Position numbers and translations under genes: made by a program
In this document: positions 1-6,662 of the stretch, piece after piece
How the letters are laid out: every line of letters starts with the position of its first letter
Numbering within the stretch: the stretch's first letter is position 1
Assembly: GCA_910578935.1 (NCBI GenBank)
Contig: CAJTSM010000037.1
Coordinates: 1 to 6,748 of the forward strand
DNA: 6,748 nt
Source of the DNA: an uncultured Oscillibacter sp.
GTDB lineage: Bacteria > Bacillota > Clostridia > Oscillospirales > Oscillospiraceae
Direction of reading: 5' to 3'
Notes under the pieces: generated by a model
What the model was told of the DNA's origin: nothing
The model's database searches: none
The model's input: the letters and a program-made list of their open reading frames with translations, nothing else

Positions 1-354
1 CAAGCCCTGTATCTCCTGCCACTCCCGCATATTCTTATCATCGGCGGCGTTCTGCTTCTGCTTTTTCTTCACGGGGAAATTGGCAGGCCCGGCAATCATC
101 ACGGAGGGGACACGGGCGGCGATCTCATAGCCCTTATTCATGTTCTGCGCCAGCAGGCGGGCGTAGGTGTCAAGAAGCTGGTCTATCTTATCATGAAATT
201 CCGGGTCAACCCGCTTCTTCTGCCGCTGGGCGATCTCCACCGCCTTGTCCACCATGCGGCCATACTCCGCCGTGGCGCTGCCGGGCCGGTAGTCGTCAAA
301 GCTGTTGGCGACCTTGGCACGGCGGGCCGCTTCCTCGTTGATAGTGTAGTAATG
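1..354 (-). other. ICE-specific basic module after YodL (partial)
   Basis: Residues 1386-1503 start with YYTINEEAARRAK and continue with a helical, Lys/Arg-rich segment, MVDKAVEIAQRQKKRVDP (1419-1436), LLDTYARLLAQNMNKGYEI (1445-1463), and NFPVKKKQKQNA (1477-1488). I recognise this as a conserved module of ICE polyvalent proteins, perhaps LPD16, but the Pfam number is uncertain. It continues past the window edge. Confidence 0.5.
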
Positions 355-3300
355 GACGGGGGCCTGCTCCGGGGCTTCCGGCTGTTCCGGGGCGTCAGCC
401 TGCGGTGGCTGTCCGGCAACCGGCTCCCCGGCTTCCTCCTTGGCCGCGACCTCACCGGGGGACGGCGCATTGTTCAGAACGCCGTCGATCATGTTCTCGT
501 TCTGCTCGGTGGACAGCTCGGCGGTACGCAGAGGATTTTCCCGCAAGAACTCCGGCACTTCCCGAAAGCCCACATCATCGCAGAAATGGGCCTCCTGCCG
601 GTCGCCGTGGCGAAGCACCACCACATCGGAAACGGAAAGGCTGTGTCCCTTGAAGTCGGCGGGGTGGTCGGTGTTGAATTGGCGGTAGATGCTTTCCAGT
701 GTGTCGATGTCCCGAAGCGGGGCGGTATATACCAGGTCATAATTTGCCGGGTCAATCGTTCGCCCGGTCGCCAGCAGGCGATAATACGGCTCAAAGCGGA
801 AATCCCGTGTTTCCGGCCCGCCCCGTATCTGATAGATGGAAAAGGTGTTGTTCAGCTCCTTGTAGCGGTCGATGGTGTCCATCAGGGCGGCGGCGCGTTC
901 CCGGAGGGCGGCGGGGGCCTGTTCGTCGTCCCGGATGCCCACGATCACCAGCTCAAAGGACGTGGGGCCAACCGCCTGCATTTCCCGGATAGTCCCGCCG
1001 ATCTGATCTTCCCGGTTGGCGTAGTCTTTCATAAATTCCGGGTCATAGGCGCACATCAGGTCGTACAGCTCGGCGGAAATGCCCTCCGGCGTCGGCTCCA
1101 CGGTGGGCGGGGCGGCTTGGGCCTCCCGTTCCGCCAGCGTCCGTTCCGCCCGCTCCCGCACATCGTCATGGAGAGGCAGGGAGTACAGATCGGAGGTAGA
1201 GGAAAAGCCCACATTGTTCATCACATAGTCAACCTGATCGTCTTTCAAGGCCCCAGCGGTAAAATAATCCTCCCTTGTGGGGGTATCGCTCACCTTGCCG
1301 CTGGCGATGTCGTGGGCCAGCCCCGTTTCCAGGTGGGTACAGATTTTCCCGTCAACGGCCAGGGTCACATAGTACCAGCCCATGTAACCGCTCTTGCCGT
1401 CCGCGCCGTCGTGCAGCTCCACATTGAGGAACGTGTAGGGCTTCAAGCCCTTTTCGGCGGCGATGGCGTTGTCCTTTGCCTCTTTCCGCAGCAGAGCGGC
1501 AACAGCGGCCTCTTTCGTGGCCTGAACGATCTCCGGGTTATACCGCACCAGAACAGCGTTGACGCACTCGCTTTGCACCTTGACCGTCTTGGCTTTCGGG
1601 GTACGGTAATTGCCGATAGCCAGGGAAGCGCCGTTGTCAAAGCGGATGGAAATATCGCTTGTCCCCCGCCACTTGCCCCGGCAGGGGGAGGTTTCGATCT
1701 TGCCCGTGGTACAGCCGAATGTCCGGGCGATCACATCTATCCTCTCCTGCAAGGGCAGCTTTTCATATCCCTTGGCGATCTCGACGGCCTTTTTCTCCAA
1801 CTCCGTCAGAACCGGGCCGGGCGGCTCCGGCGTGTCCACCTTTTCAGGGACAGAACTTTCCGGCTGGGGCGTGTCGGTGGTCTGCGCCGCTTCCGGCTGG
1901 GCGGCTGGCTCGTAGCCGTTGGCGGCGTATTCCTCCACGGTCATACCGGCTGCGGCGGCTTCCTGTGCGATCTCGGCCTCCACCTGCTGCTTGTATTCCT
2001 GCAAGTCCACGTCGAAGTCGGCCAGGCGGGGCGGCTCCGGCAGCTGATACTGGCCCTGATTGAGAAGCGGGCGGCACTGGCGCACATAGTCCAGAACGGC
2101 GTTGAAATAGGCGGTCTGCTCCGGGGACAGCGTTTCCCCGGACTGTAAGGGCCGCTGGGCCTCCCGTTCCATAGCGGAAAGGTTACAGTGCAGTTTCAGA
2201 TAGGGAATGAACTCGCCCAAAATCATGTCCCGTTCGGCCTTGTCCGCCTCCCATGCCTCCGGCCCCTCATGGTGAAGCACATGGTTTTTCCAGCTTTCGT
2301 CCTGTGCGTAATACTCATGGTAGCCTTGGATATGCTCGATTAGGGAACCGTCCCCGTCGCCAAAGTCCTGCCGTCCCTCGTAGTTGTCCGCCTTGCCGTT
2401 CATGGTGAAGTCGATGCGGAACTTGGTCTTGTCGTAGCCCGGCTCGTCCTTCATGGCGTCGTCCAGGGCCTTGAACACAACATCCGCTTGGGAAAGGGGC
2501 ATCTGCTCCCCATCCCGCAGGTCGGCGCTCTCGCTCCAAATGACCGTCACCAGCGGCTCGGCGTCCGGGTCAAGGAGAATTGGGGGCGCTTCCGCGATCT
2601 CACGCTCCACCCGCATCTGCACCGAAGCGTCCACATGGCCGTGCTGTATCTCAAAGCCGTCCTCGCACAGCTCATTGATAAGGTCGGCAACCTTGTGATA
2701 GTCCCGGATAACATTGGCATAGTCCACGATCAGGCGGCGTTCCCCGTTGCCCAACCGCTGGCCGTCGCGCTCGGCAAAGTCGATCAGGGCGTTGGCCTGC
2801 TGCTCCGGGGTGGCCCCCGGCATGAAAGGCTTGTCGTTGATAAGGCCGTCCAGCCCGTTCCAGATGGCCGGGGCCTGCTCCTGCCGGGCCTCCCGCTCCT
2901 GCTGAAGCTGGGCCAGGTGGCCGTCGATCTTGGTAATCAGGTCGTTGGCCGTGGCCCGGATGGTTTCAAGGGAGGCTTTCAGCTCGGACAGCTCCTTGCC
3001 GGAACTCCACCCGGCCACATAGCCGAAAGAATAGTCCGACGTGTCCAGCCCGTAGTGCTGGCAGACGGCGTAGGCCACGCTCTCGGCCTGCACCTCGCGG
3101 GTGCGGCGGTCGGGGCGGTCGGCCAATTCCTCCGGCGTGGCGTCCTTGTCAATGGCGTGGAGGGTGGCGTGGGCGATCTCATGGATAGCGGTTTTCAAGG
3201 TCTGCAATTCGCTCATGCCCTCGTCGATGGCGATGCGCTTTTCCTCCAGGTGGTAGTAGCCGTGCGCCCCGCTCTCGATGTCCTCAAAGGCGATGGGGAC

Positions 3301-4509
3301 GGGGGAAGTCCGCTCCAGGGCGGCGAAGAAGTCCTGATACCGCTCCACGCTGCCGGTCAGCTCGTCCACGGCGATGTCGGGTATCTCCCGGCCCTCGGTC
3401 TGGGACACGTCGAACACCGACACCACCTTAAAGGCGGGGACGGTCACTTCCTGTTCCTCGGTCAGCGGCTTCCCGTCCGGGCCGGGGATGGGCCTGCCGC
3501 TGGCGTCCAGCTTTTCCACCTGCCGCCGCACCTTGTAGGGGGCCGGGGCCAAAATCTTGATGGCCCGCTCCCCACGCTTCACATGGCGCTCAAACTCGTC
3601 CTTCCACTTGTTGTAGCCCGCCACCAGGGAGGCGTCCGGCTTCTGCATGGCGATCAGGAGGGTGTTGTTGAAGCTGTAATTGTGGAACTTGGACATGGCG
3701 GTGAGGTAGTTTTTATACTGTTCGCTCTCAAAAAGGGCCTGAATACCGGCTTCCAGCCTGTCGGTGATCTCTTTCATGCGCTCGGCATTGTTCCTGCCGG
3801 TCAGCACAATGGGAATGACGGGCTGGGAGGCCGGGGCGGTCTGCTCCGGCTGGGGCTGGGGGCGGCTGGCCTCGTCCCGCTCCACCTGCGGGGGCGGAAA
3901 GGACAGCACCCGGTATTCCTCCGGGATGATCTGGCCCTCATAGACCTGCCGCCACTGGTCGCCGCTCTTGACGATATAGCCGTACTCGGTAAAGGCCCCC
4001 TGTTCCAGTCCGGCGATGTGCTTTCCCAGCGCAGCCGTGTCGATGGCGGGCTTCCACTCGTCCGGCATATCCACCATCCCGGAACGGTTCAGGTAGTAGT
4101 CCCCCAGCGCCGCCACGGTATGGATGTCGGGGAGATTGACGAAATAATCCAGATTGTCGGGGTAGTCGGTGATGCGGCTGATCGTCCGCAATTCGGTGTT
4201 CTTCTGCTGCAAGGCGGCGTTCAGTGTGCCGATCTCGTAGGCGTCCAGCTTTTCCAGCCGGGCGGCAAGGAAATTCAGCTCGTTCACGCCGGAGGCCAGC
4301 GCCAGGTCGTAGGGGATAGCCAGGTGACGGCCCTCCGGGGAGGAAAAGCCGCTGATGAAATAGTCCCAGGGGTTATCCTGCGTGACGCCGATCTGCCCCA
4401 TCGCCGCCCGCACCTGTTCCGCCGTGGCGGGCAAGTCCAGCCAGACGCCGGATTTGCCGTCCCGCTGGGTGGTATGGTTGCTCAACTGTATGGAAAATAC
4501 TTCGCTCAC
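1..4509 (-). CDS. Giant polyvalent antirestriction protein: ArdA, ArdC, zinc peptidase, LPD and YodL domains (3' partial)
   Basis: One frame of 1503 codons runs from GTG 4509-4507 to the left edge without a stop, so the C terminus is missing. Modules in order: ArdA-like antirestriction domain (about 1-207); Pro/Gln linker; ArdC-like N-terminal, probably ssDNA-binding, domain (about 236-330); zinc-peptidase domain with HEIAH at 443-447 (about 375-505); a conserved helical stretch (about 549-640); LPD25-like domain (about 651-735); linker; an unassigned LPD-type domain (about 900-1125); YodL domain (about 1223-1322); short DUF4316-like piece (1325-1348); linker; and an ICE-specific basic module (about 1386 onward). 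Such large polyvalent proteins are known from conjugative elements and phages and are thought to act in the recipient against restriction and other defences. It follows topB by 71 bp on the same strand, so it is probably in the same operon. No frameshift or stop interrupts it. Domain names come from recognition, not a search; ArdA, ArdC/peptidase and YodL are the firmest. Confidence 0.93.
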   Translation of the reverse strand, partial: MSEVFSIQLSNHTTQRDGKSGVWLDLPATAEQVRAAMGQIGVTQDNPWDYFISGFSSPEGRHLAIPYDLALASGVNELNFLAARLEKLDAYEIGTLNAALQQKNTELRTISRITDYPDNLDYFVNLPDIHTVAALGDYYLNRSGMVDMPDEWKPAIDTAALGKHIAGLEQGAFTEYGYIVKSGDQWRQVYEGQIIPEEYRVLSFPPPQVERDEASRPQPQPEQTAPASQPVIPIVLTGRNNAERMKEITDRLEAGIQALFESEQYKNYLTAMSKFHNYSFNNTLLIAMQKPDASLVAGYNKWKDEFERHVKRGERAIKILAPAPYKVRRQVEKLDASGRPIPGPDGKPLTEEQEVTVPAFKVVSVFDVSQTEGREIPDIAVDELTGSVERYQDFFAALERTSPVPIAFEDIESGAHGYYHLEEKRIAIDEGMSELQTLKTAIHEIAHATLHAIDKDATPEELADRPDRRTREVQAESVAYAVCQHYGLDTSDYSFGYVAGWSSGKELSELKASLETIRATANDLITKIDGHLAQLQQEREARQEQAPAIWNGLDGLINDKPFMPGATPEQQANALIDFAERDGQRLGNGERRLIVDYANVIRDYHKVADLINELCEDGFEIQHGHVDASVQMRVEREIAEAPPILLDPDAEPLVTVIWSESADLRDGEQMPLSQADVVFKALDDAMKDEPGYDKTKFRIDFTMNGKADNYEGRQDFGDGDGSLIEHIQGYHEYYAQDESWKNHVLHHEGPEAWEADKAERDMILGEFIPYLKLHCNLSAMEREAQRPLQSGETLSPEQTAYFNAVLDYVRQCRPLLNQGQYQLPEPPRLADFDVDLQEYKQQVEAEIAQEAAAAGMTVEEYAANGYEPAAQPEAAQTTDTPQPESSVPEKVDTPEPPGPVLTELEKKAVEIAKGYEKLPLQERIDVIARTFGCTTGKIETSPCRGKWRGTSDISIRFDNGASLAIGNYRTPKAKTVKVQSECVNAVLVRYNPEIVQATKEAAVAALLRKEAKDNAIAAEKGLKPYTFLNVELHDGADGKSGYMGWYYVTLAVDGKICTHLETGLAHDIASGKVSDTPTREDYFTAGALKDDQVDYVMNNVGFSSTSDLYSLPLHDDVRERAERTLAEREAQAAPPTVEPTPEGISAELYDLMCAYDPEFMKDYANREDQIGGTIREMQAVGPTSFELVIVGIRDDEQAPAALRERAAALMDTIDRYKELNNTFSIYQIRGGPETRDFRFEPYYRLLATGRTIDPANYDLVYTAPLRDIDTLESIYRQFNTDHPADFKGHSLSVSDVVVLRHGDRQEAHFCDDVGFREVPEFLRENPLRTAELSTEQNENMIDGVLNNAPSPGEVAAKEEAGEPVAGQPPQADAPEQPEAPEQAPVHYYTINEEAARRAKVANSFDDYRPGSATAEYGRMVDKAVEIAQRQKKRVDPEFHDKIDQLLDTYARLLAQNMNKGYEIAARVPSVMIAGPANFPVKKKQKQNAADDKNMREWQEIQGL
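466..537 (-). other. DUF4316-like short module
   Basis: Residues 1325-1348 (NPLRTAELSTEQNENMIDG and what follows) directly after YodL match the short DUF4316-type motif that often follows YodL in mobile-element proteins. Named from memory, function unknown. Confidence 0.5.
544..843 (-). other. YodL domain
   Basis: Residues about 1223-1322 run from FSIYQIRGG through RDFRFEPY, NYDLVYTAPL and FKGHSLSVSDVVVLR to GFREVPEFL, the pattern of YodL-like domains common in Clostridia ICE proteins. The domain is known only as a conserved module; no activity can be stated. Confidence 0.75.
1135..1812 (-). other. Unassigned LPD-type domain
   Basis: Residues about 900-1125 form a folded-looking segment between linkers: helices, then a strand-rich part with RGKWRGTSDISIRFDNG (944-960), a helix rich in Ala/Lys (995-1022), and a second strand-rich part around GYMGWYYVTLAVDGK (1041-1055). 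Cysteines are at 933, 943, 982 and 1057. It resembles segments in other ICE polyvalent proteins, possibly LPD28, but I cannot name it with confidence or state a function. Confidence 0.45.
2305..2559 (-). other. LPD25-like domain
   Basis: Residues about 651-735 contain a WSES strand, a helix after LSQADVVF, then GYDKTKFRIDF (691-701) and YEGRQDFGDGDGSLIEH (710-726). This pattern matches large-polyvalent-protein-associated domain 25 as I remember it. The biochemical role is unknown; in other ICE proteins it also accompanies ArdC-like peptidases. Confidence 0.6.
2995..3387 (-). other. Zinc metallopeptidase domain (ArdC C-terminal / ImmA-IrrE-like)
   Basis: Residues about 375-505 hold HEIAH at 443-447 (codons at 3183-3169), giving zinc ligands His443 and His447 and catalytic Glu444. 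About 25 residues on, REVQAESVAY offers Glu472 or Glu476 as third ligand, as in ImmA/IrrE-type peptidases. The following DYSFGYVAGW block is typical of ArdC-family proteins from ICEs. All expected catalytic residues are present, so the domain looks active; its substrate is unknown. Confidence 0.82.
3520..3804 (-). other. ArdC-like N-terminal domain
   Basis: Residues about 236-330 contain the pattern typical of ArdC/LtrC N-terminal regions: a helix, then FHNYSFNNTLLIAMQ (275-289), a VAGYNKWK stretch (296-303) and VKRGERAIKILAP (310-322). In ArdC of plasmid pSa this region binds single-stranded DNA and protects incoming DNA. Function here is by family resemblance. Confidence 0.8.
3889..4509 (-). 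other. ArdA-like antirestriction domain
   Basis: Residues 1-207 follow the layout of Tn916 Orf18-type ArdA: an early GVWLDLP strand followed by a helix, a middle VNELNFLAARLEKLD helix, then LGDYYLNRSG and a final stretch with FTEYGYI. ArdA is a DNA mimic that binds and blocks type I restriction enzymes. I count 28 Asp/Glu against 15 Lys/Arg, a net charge near -13, which fits DNA mimicry. In most elements ArdA is a free protein of about 165-185 aa; here it is fused to what follows. Confidence 0.82.
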
Positions 4510-4516
4510 TCGGTCG

Positions 4517-4523
4517 CTCCTTT
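4517..4523 (-). promoter_or_regulatory. Ribosome binding site of the polyvalent antirestriction gene
   Basis: AAAGGAG on the minus strand lies 7 nt before GTG 4509-4507. This strong site with ideal spacing decides the GTG start; the next in-frame ATG (codon 37) would cut into the ArdA domain. Confidence 0.8.
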
Positions 4524-4539
4524 CTGTCCAAAAGATGTT

Positions 4540-4561
4540 CCCCCGCCCTGCCGGACGGGGG
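4540..4561 (-). terminator. GC-rich intergenic hairpin, possible attenuator or weak terminator
   Basis: In the 71-bp gap between topB and the next gene, arms of 9 bases (4540-4548 and 4553-4561) pair completely, with one G-T pair, around a 4-base loop. On the minus strand the stem is followed by AACATCTTTTGG, which has only four T after a 6-base gap, so it is a poor match to a classical intrinsic terminator. The plus-strand side has no T-run either. It may instead be an mRNA processing or stability element, or may lower readthrough between topB and the giant downstream gene. The stem is seen directly; the role is inference. Confidence 0.4.
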
Positions 4562-4580
4562 AAATGATGTATTTATCCGA

Positions 4581-6662
4581 TTATTTCTTCCACTCCATGC
4601 GGAAATTGACATACTTGCCGCCGGTATCGGCCAGAAGCACCGTGCCGTCGTAGGTCTTGCCGGTCTTGGGGGAGAACAGGCCCTTGATCTTCACCTTTCC
4701 ATGTTTGAGCAGGGCGGCGGCGATCTTCGGGGTGAACGCCTTTTTCCGTTCCTCAAAAAAGCGGTCGTTCTTCCACATGACGAACTGACAGGCCCGGTTG
4801 CCGCAGTAGTAATTTTTCTTGCCCTCGTAGACAGTTTCGCCGCACCGGGGACACGTCCCAACGGCCACACGCTCGGTCTGAAACAATTTCTGCTTGTCCT
4901 CGCTGATACAGGAATAGGCCGTCACCAGGTCGCGGGCCTGCGCCTCGATACCGGCCATGAACTCGTCCGGGTCGGCCTCCCCCTTGGCGATCTCGGACAG
5001 GCGGGTTTCCCATTCGGCGGTGAGGGCCGGGGATGTCAGGGCCTCCGGCAGAACCGCCGCCAGGTTGATGCCGTCCTTGGTGGGAAGAAGCTGCTTGCCC
5101 TTGCGCTGGACAAAGCCCATCTGCACCAGCTTTTCCAGAATGGAAGCGCGGGTGGCGGGCGTACCCAGGCCCTTGCGCTCGGCGTCATCAGGCATATCCT
5201 CGGCCCCGGCCCGCTCCATAGCCGACAGCAGGGTATCTTCCGTGTAGGGCTTGGGGGGCGACGTGAAATGCTCGGTGACGGAAGCGGCCACATCCTCGAA
5301 AACCTGCCCCTCGGTGATGGCGGGCAGCTCCGGCGCGGCCTCGCCGTCCTCGTCGGCGTCAGTTTTCAGGGAGGCCCGGAAACGGCGGTCGATGTCTTTC
5401 CAGCCAGCGGCCAGGACGGTCTTGCCCTTGGCGGTGAACTCCTGCCCGGCGCAGGTGAAAACGGCGGTGACGGCCTCGTACTCATGGGCCGGGGCCACGG
5501 CGCACAGCAGCTTGCAGCACACCAGGGACAGCAGTTTCCTTTCGCTGTCCGCCAGCCCGGAAAAGCCCTGTTTCACGAACTCCGCCGTGGGGATGATGGC
5601 GTGGTGGTCGCTCACCTTGGCGCTGTTCAGGACGCGGCGGATCTCCGGGGAGAACGCCGCACCCTCCATGAACGGCAAAATGGGGACGATACCGGCCACG
5701 ATGCCCGCCGCCGTCTGCTCCATGTCGTCGGAGAGAAAGCGGCTGTCCGTCCGGGGATAGGTCAGCAGGCGCTTTTCATACAGCGTTTGGGCGTAGTCAA
5801 GGGTCTGCTTGGCGGTGAAGCCGAAAAGCCGGTTGGCCTCCCGCTGCAAGGTGGTGAGGTCGTAGAGCTTGGGCGGCTGTTCGGTTTTCTTCTCCCGCTG
5901 GATGGAAGCGCAGACGGCCCGCGCTCCCCCGCAGGCCGTCTTGACGCTCTCCGCCCCGGCGGGGTCGGGGAAGCGGTCGCTTGCCGCCTCCATGCCGCCC
6001 CCGGCGATATGGACGATGTGATATTTCTCTTTCTGGAAGCCGGTGATCTTGGCGTCCCTGTCCGCCAGCATTTTCAGGGTGGGGGTCTGGACGCGGCCCA
6101 CGGTCAGGGTCTTGTGGTACAGCACAGAGAAAAGCCGGGTGGCGTTAATGCCGATCAGCCAGTCCGCCTTGGCCCGGCACAGCGCCGATTGATGCAGGGG
6201 GTCATAGTCCCGGCCCGGTTTCAGGTGGGCGAAGCCCTCCCGGATGGCGCTGTCCTCCATGCTGGAAATCCACAGCCGCTTCATGGGCTTGGTACAGCCC
6301 GCCAGGTGGTAGACCGTGCGGAAGATCAATTCGCCCTCCCGCCCGGCGTCGCAGGCGTTGATGACCTCGCTCACTTCCTCGGAGCGAAGCAGCGCCCGCA
6401 GGGTGTCGAACCGCTCCCGCTTGTCCGGGGGGACGGTCAGCCGCCAGCTCTCCGGGATGATGGGCAAATCCTCATAGCGCCACTTCTTCAAACGCTCGTC
6501 ATACATCCCGGCGTCTGCAAAGGACACCAGATGCCCGATGCACCAGGACACCAGGTAGCCGTTGCCCTGCAAGTAGCCCTCCTGCCGGTCGGTCGCCCCG
6601 ATCACAGCGGCGATGCTCCGGGCCACGCTGGGCTTTTCCGCGATTACCAACTGATAGCTCAT
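4581..6662 (-). CDS. topB: DNA topoisomerase III (type IA), ICE-encoded
   Basis: Complete 693-aa type IA topoisomerase, which cuts and rejoins one DNA strand through a 5'-phosphotyrosine link and relaxes or decatenates DNA. The N-terminal Toprim domain (about 1-140) shows IAEKPSVA with Glu9 and the acidic motif DAGREGE at 105-111. The central domain has GRVQTPTL (189-196), the active-site motif YPRTDSR with catalytic Tyr302, SDHHAIIPT (351-359) and GLGTPATRA (498-506). Near the C terminus Cys604, Cys607, Cys620 and Cys625 form a CX2C-X12-CX4C zinc-ribbon-like motif, followed by a Toprim-associated C-terminal repeat (about 636-693). Length is normal for mobile-element TopB. The ATG start is backed by GGAGGG and by the ATGA overlap with the upstream gene. 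Its place in a conjugation operon suggests a role in element transfer or replication rather than housekeeping. One oddity: Gly107 stands where the second Asp of DxDxE is found in E. coli TopA and TopB. All other key motifs are intact. Confidence 0.96.
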   Translation of the reverse strand: MSYQLVIAEKPSVARSIAAVIGATDRQEGYLQGNGYLVSWCIGHLVSFADAGMYDERLKKWRYEDLPIIPESWRLTVPPDKRERFDTLRALLRSEEVSEVINACDAGREGELIFRTVYHLAGCTKPMKRLWISSMEDSAIREGFAHLKPGRDYDPLHQSALCRAKADWLIGINATRLFSVLYHKTLTVGRVQTPTLKMLADRDAKITGFQKEKYHIVHIAGGGMEAASDRFPDPAGAESVKTACGGARAVCASIQREKKTEQPPKLYDLTTLQREANRLFGFTAKQTLDYAQTLYEKRLLTYPRTDSRFLSDDMEQTAAGIVAGIVPILPFMEGAAFSPEIRRVLNSAKVSDHHAIIPTAEFVKQGFSGLADSERKLLSLVCCKLLCAVAPAHEYEAVTAVFTCAGQEFTAKGKTVLAAGWKDIDRRFRASLKTDADEDGEAAPELPAITEGQVFEDVAASVTEHFTSPPKPYTEDTLLSAMERAGAEDMPDDAERKGLGTPATRASILEKLVQMGFVQRKGKQLLPTKDGINLAAVLPEALTSPALTAEWETRLSEIAKGEADPDEFMAGIEAQARDLVTAYSCISEDKQKLFQTERVAVGTCPRCGETVYEGKKNYYCGNRACQFVMWKNDRFFEERKKAFTPKIAAALLKHGKVKIKGLFSPKTGKTYDGTVLLADTGGKYVNFRMEWKK

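Noticed and set aside
193..2148. Long plus-strand open frame of 651 codons
   Set aside because: Its codons lie exactly opposite the minus-strand codons. It stays open because the real gene rarely uses TTA, CTA or TCA, whose complements are stops. The product is a Gly/Val/His/Leu-rich string with no motif, whereas the minus strand gives clear LPD and YodL domains.
3800..3890. Possible boundary between separate ardA and ardC genes
   Set aside because: The frame is continuous through the Pro/Gln linker, with no stop and no ribosome binding site with a start codon near residue 236. One fused gene is the simplest reading.
2488..4653. Long plus-strand open frame of 721 codons
   Set aside because: Same in-register antisense shadow, here opposite the ArdA, ArdC and peptidase modules, and it runs through the intergenic hairpin into the end of topB. 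No recognisable domain.
5251..5760. Plus-strand open frame of 169 codons
   Set aside because: Antisense to topB, including its active-site half. Ser/Ala-rich product without family features.
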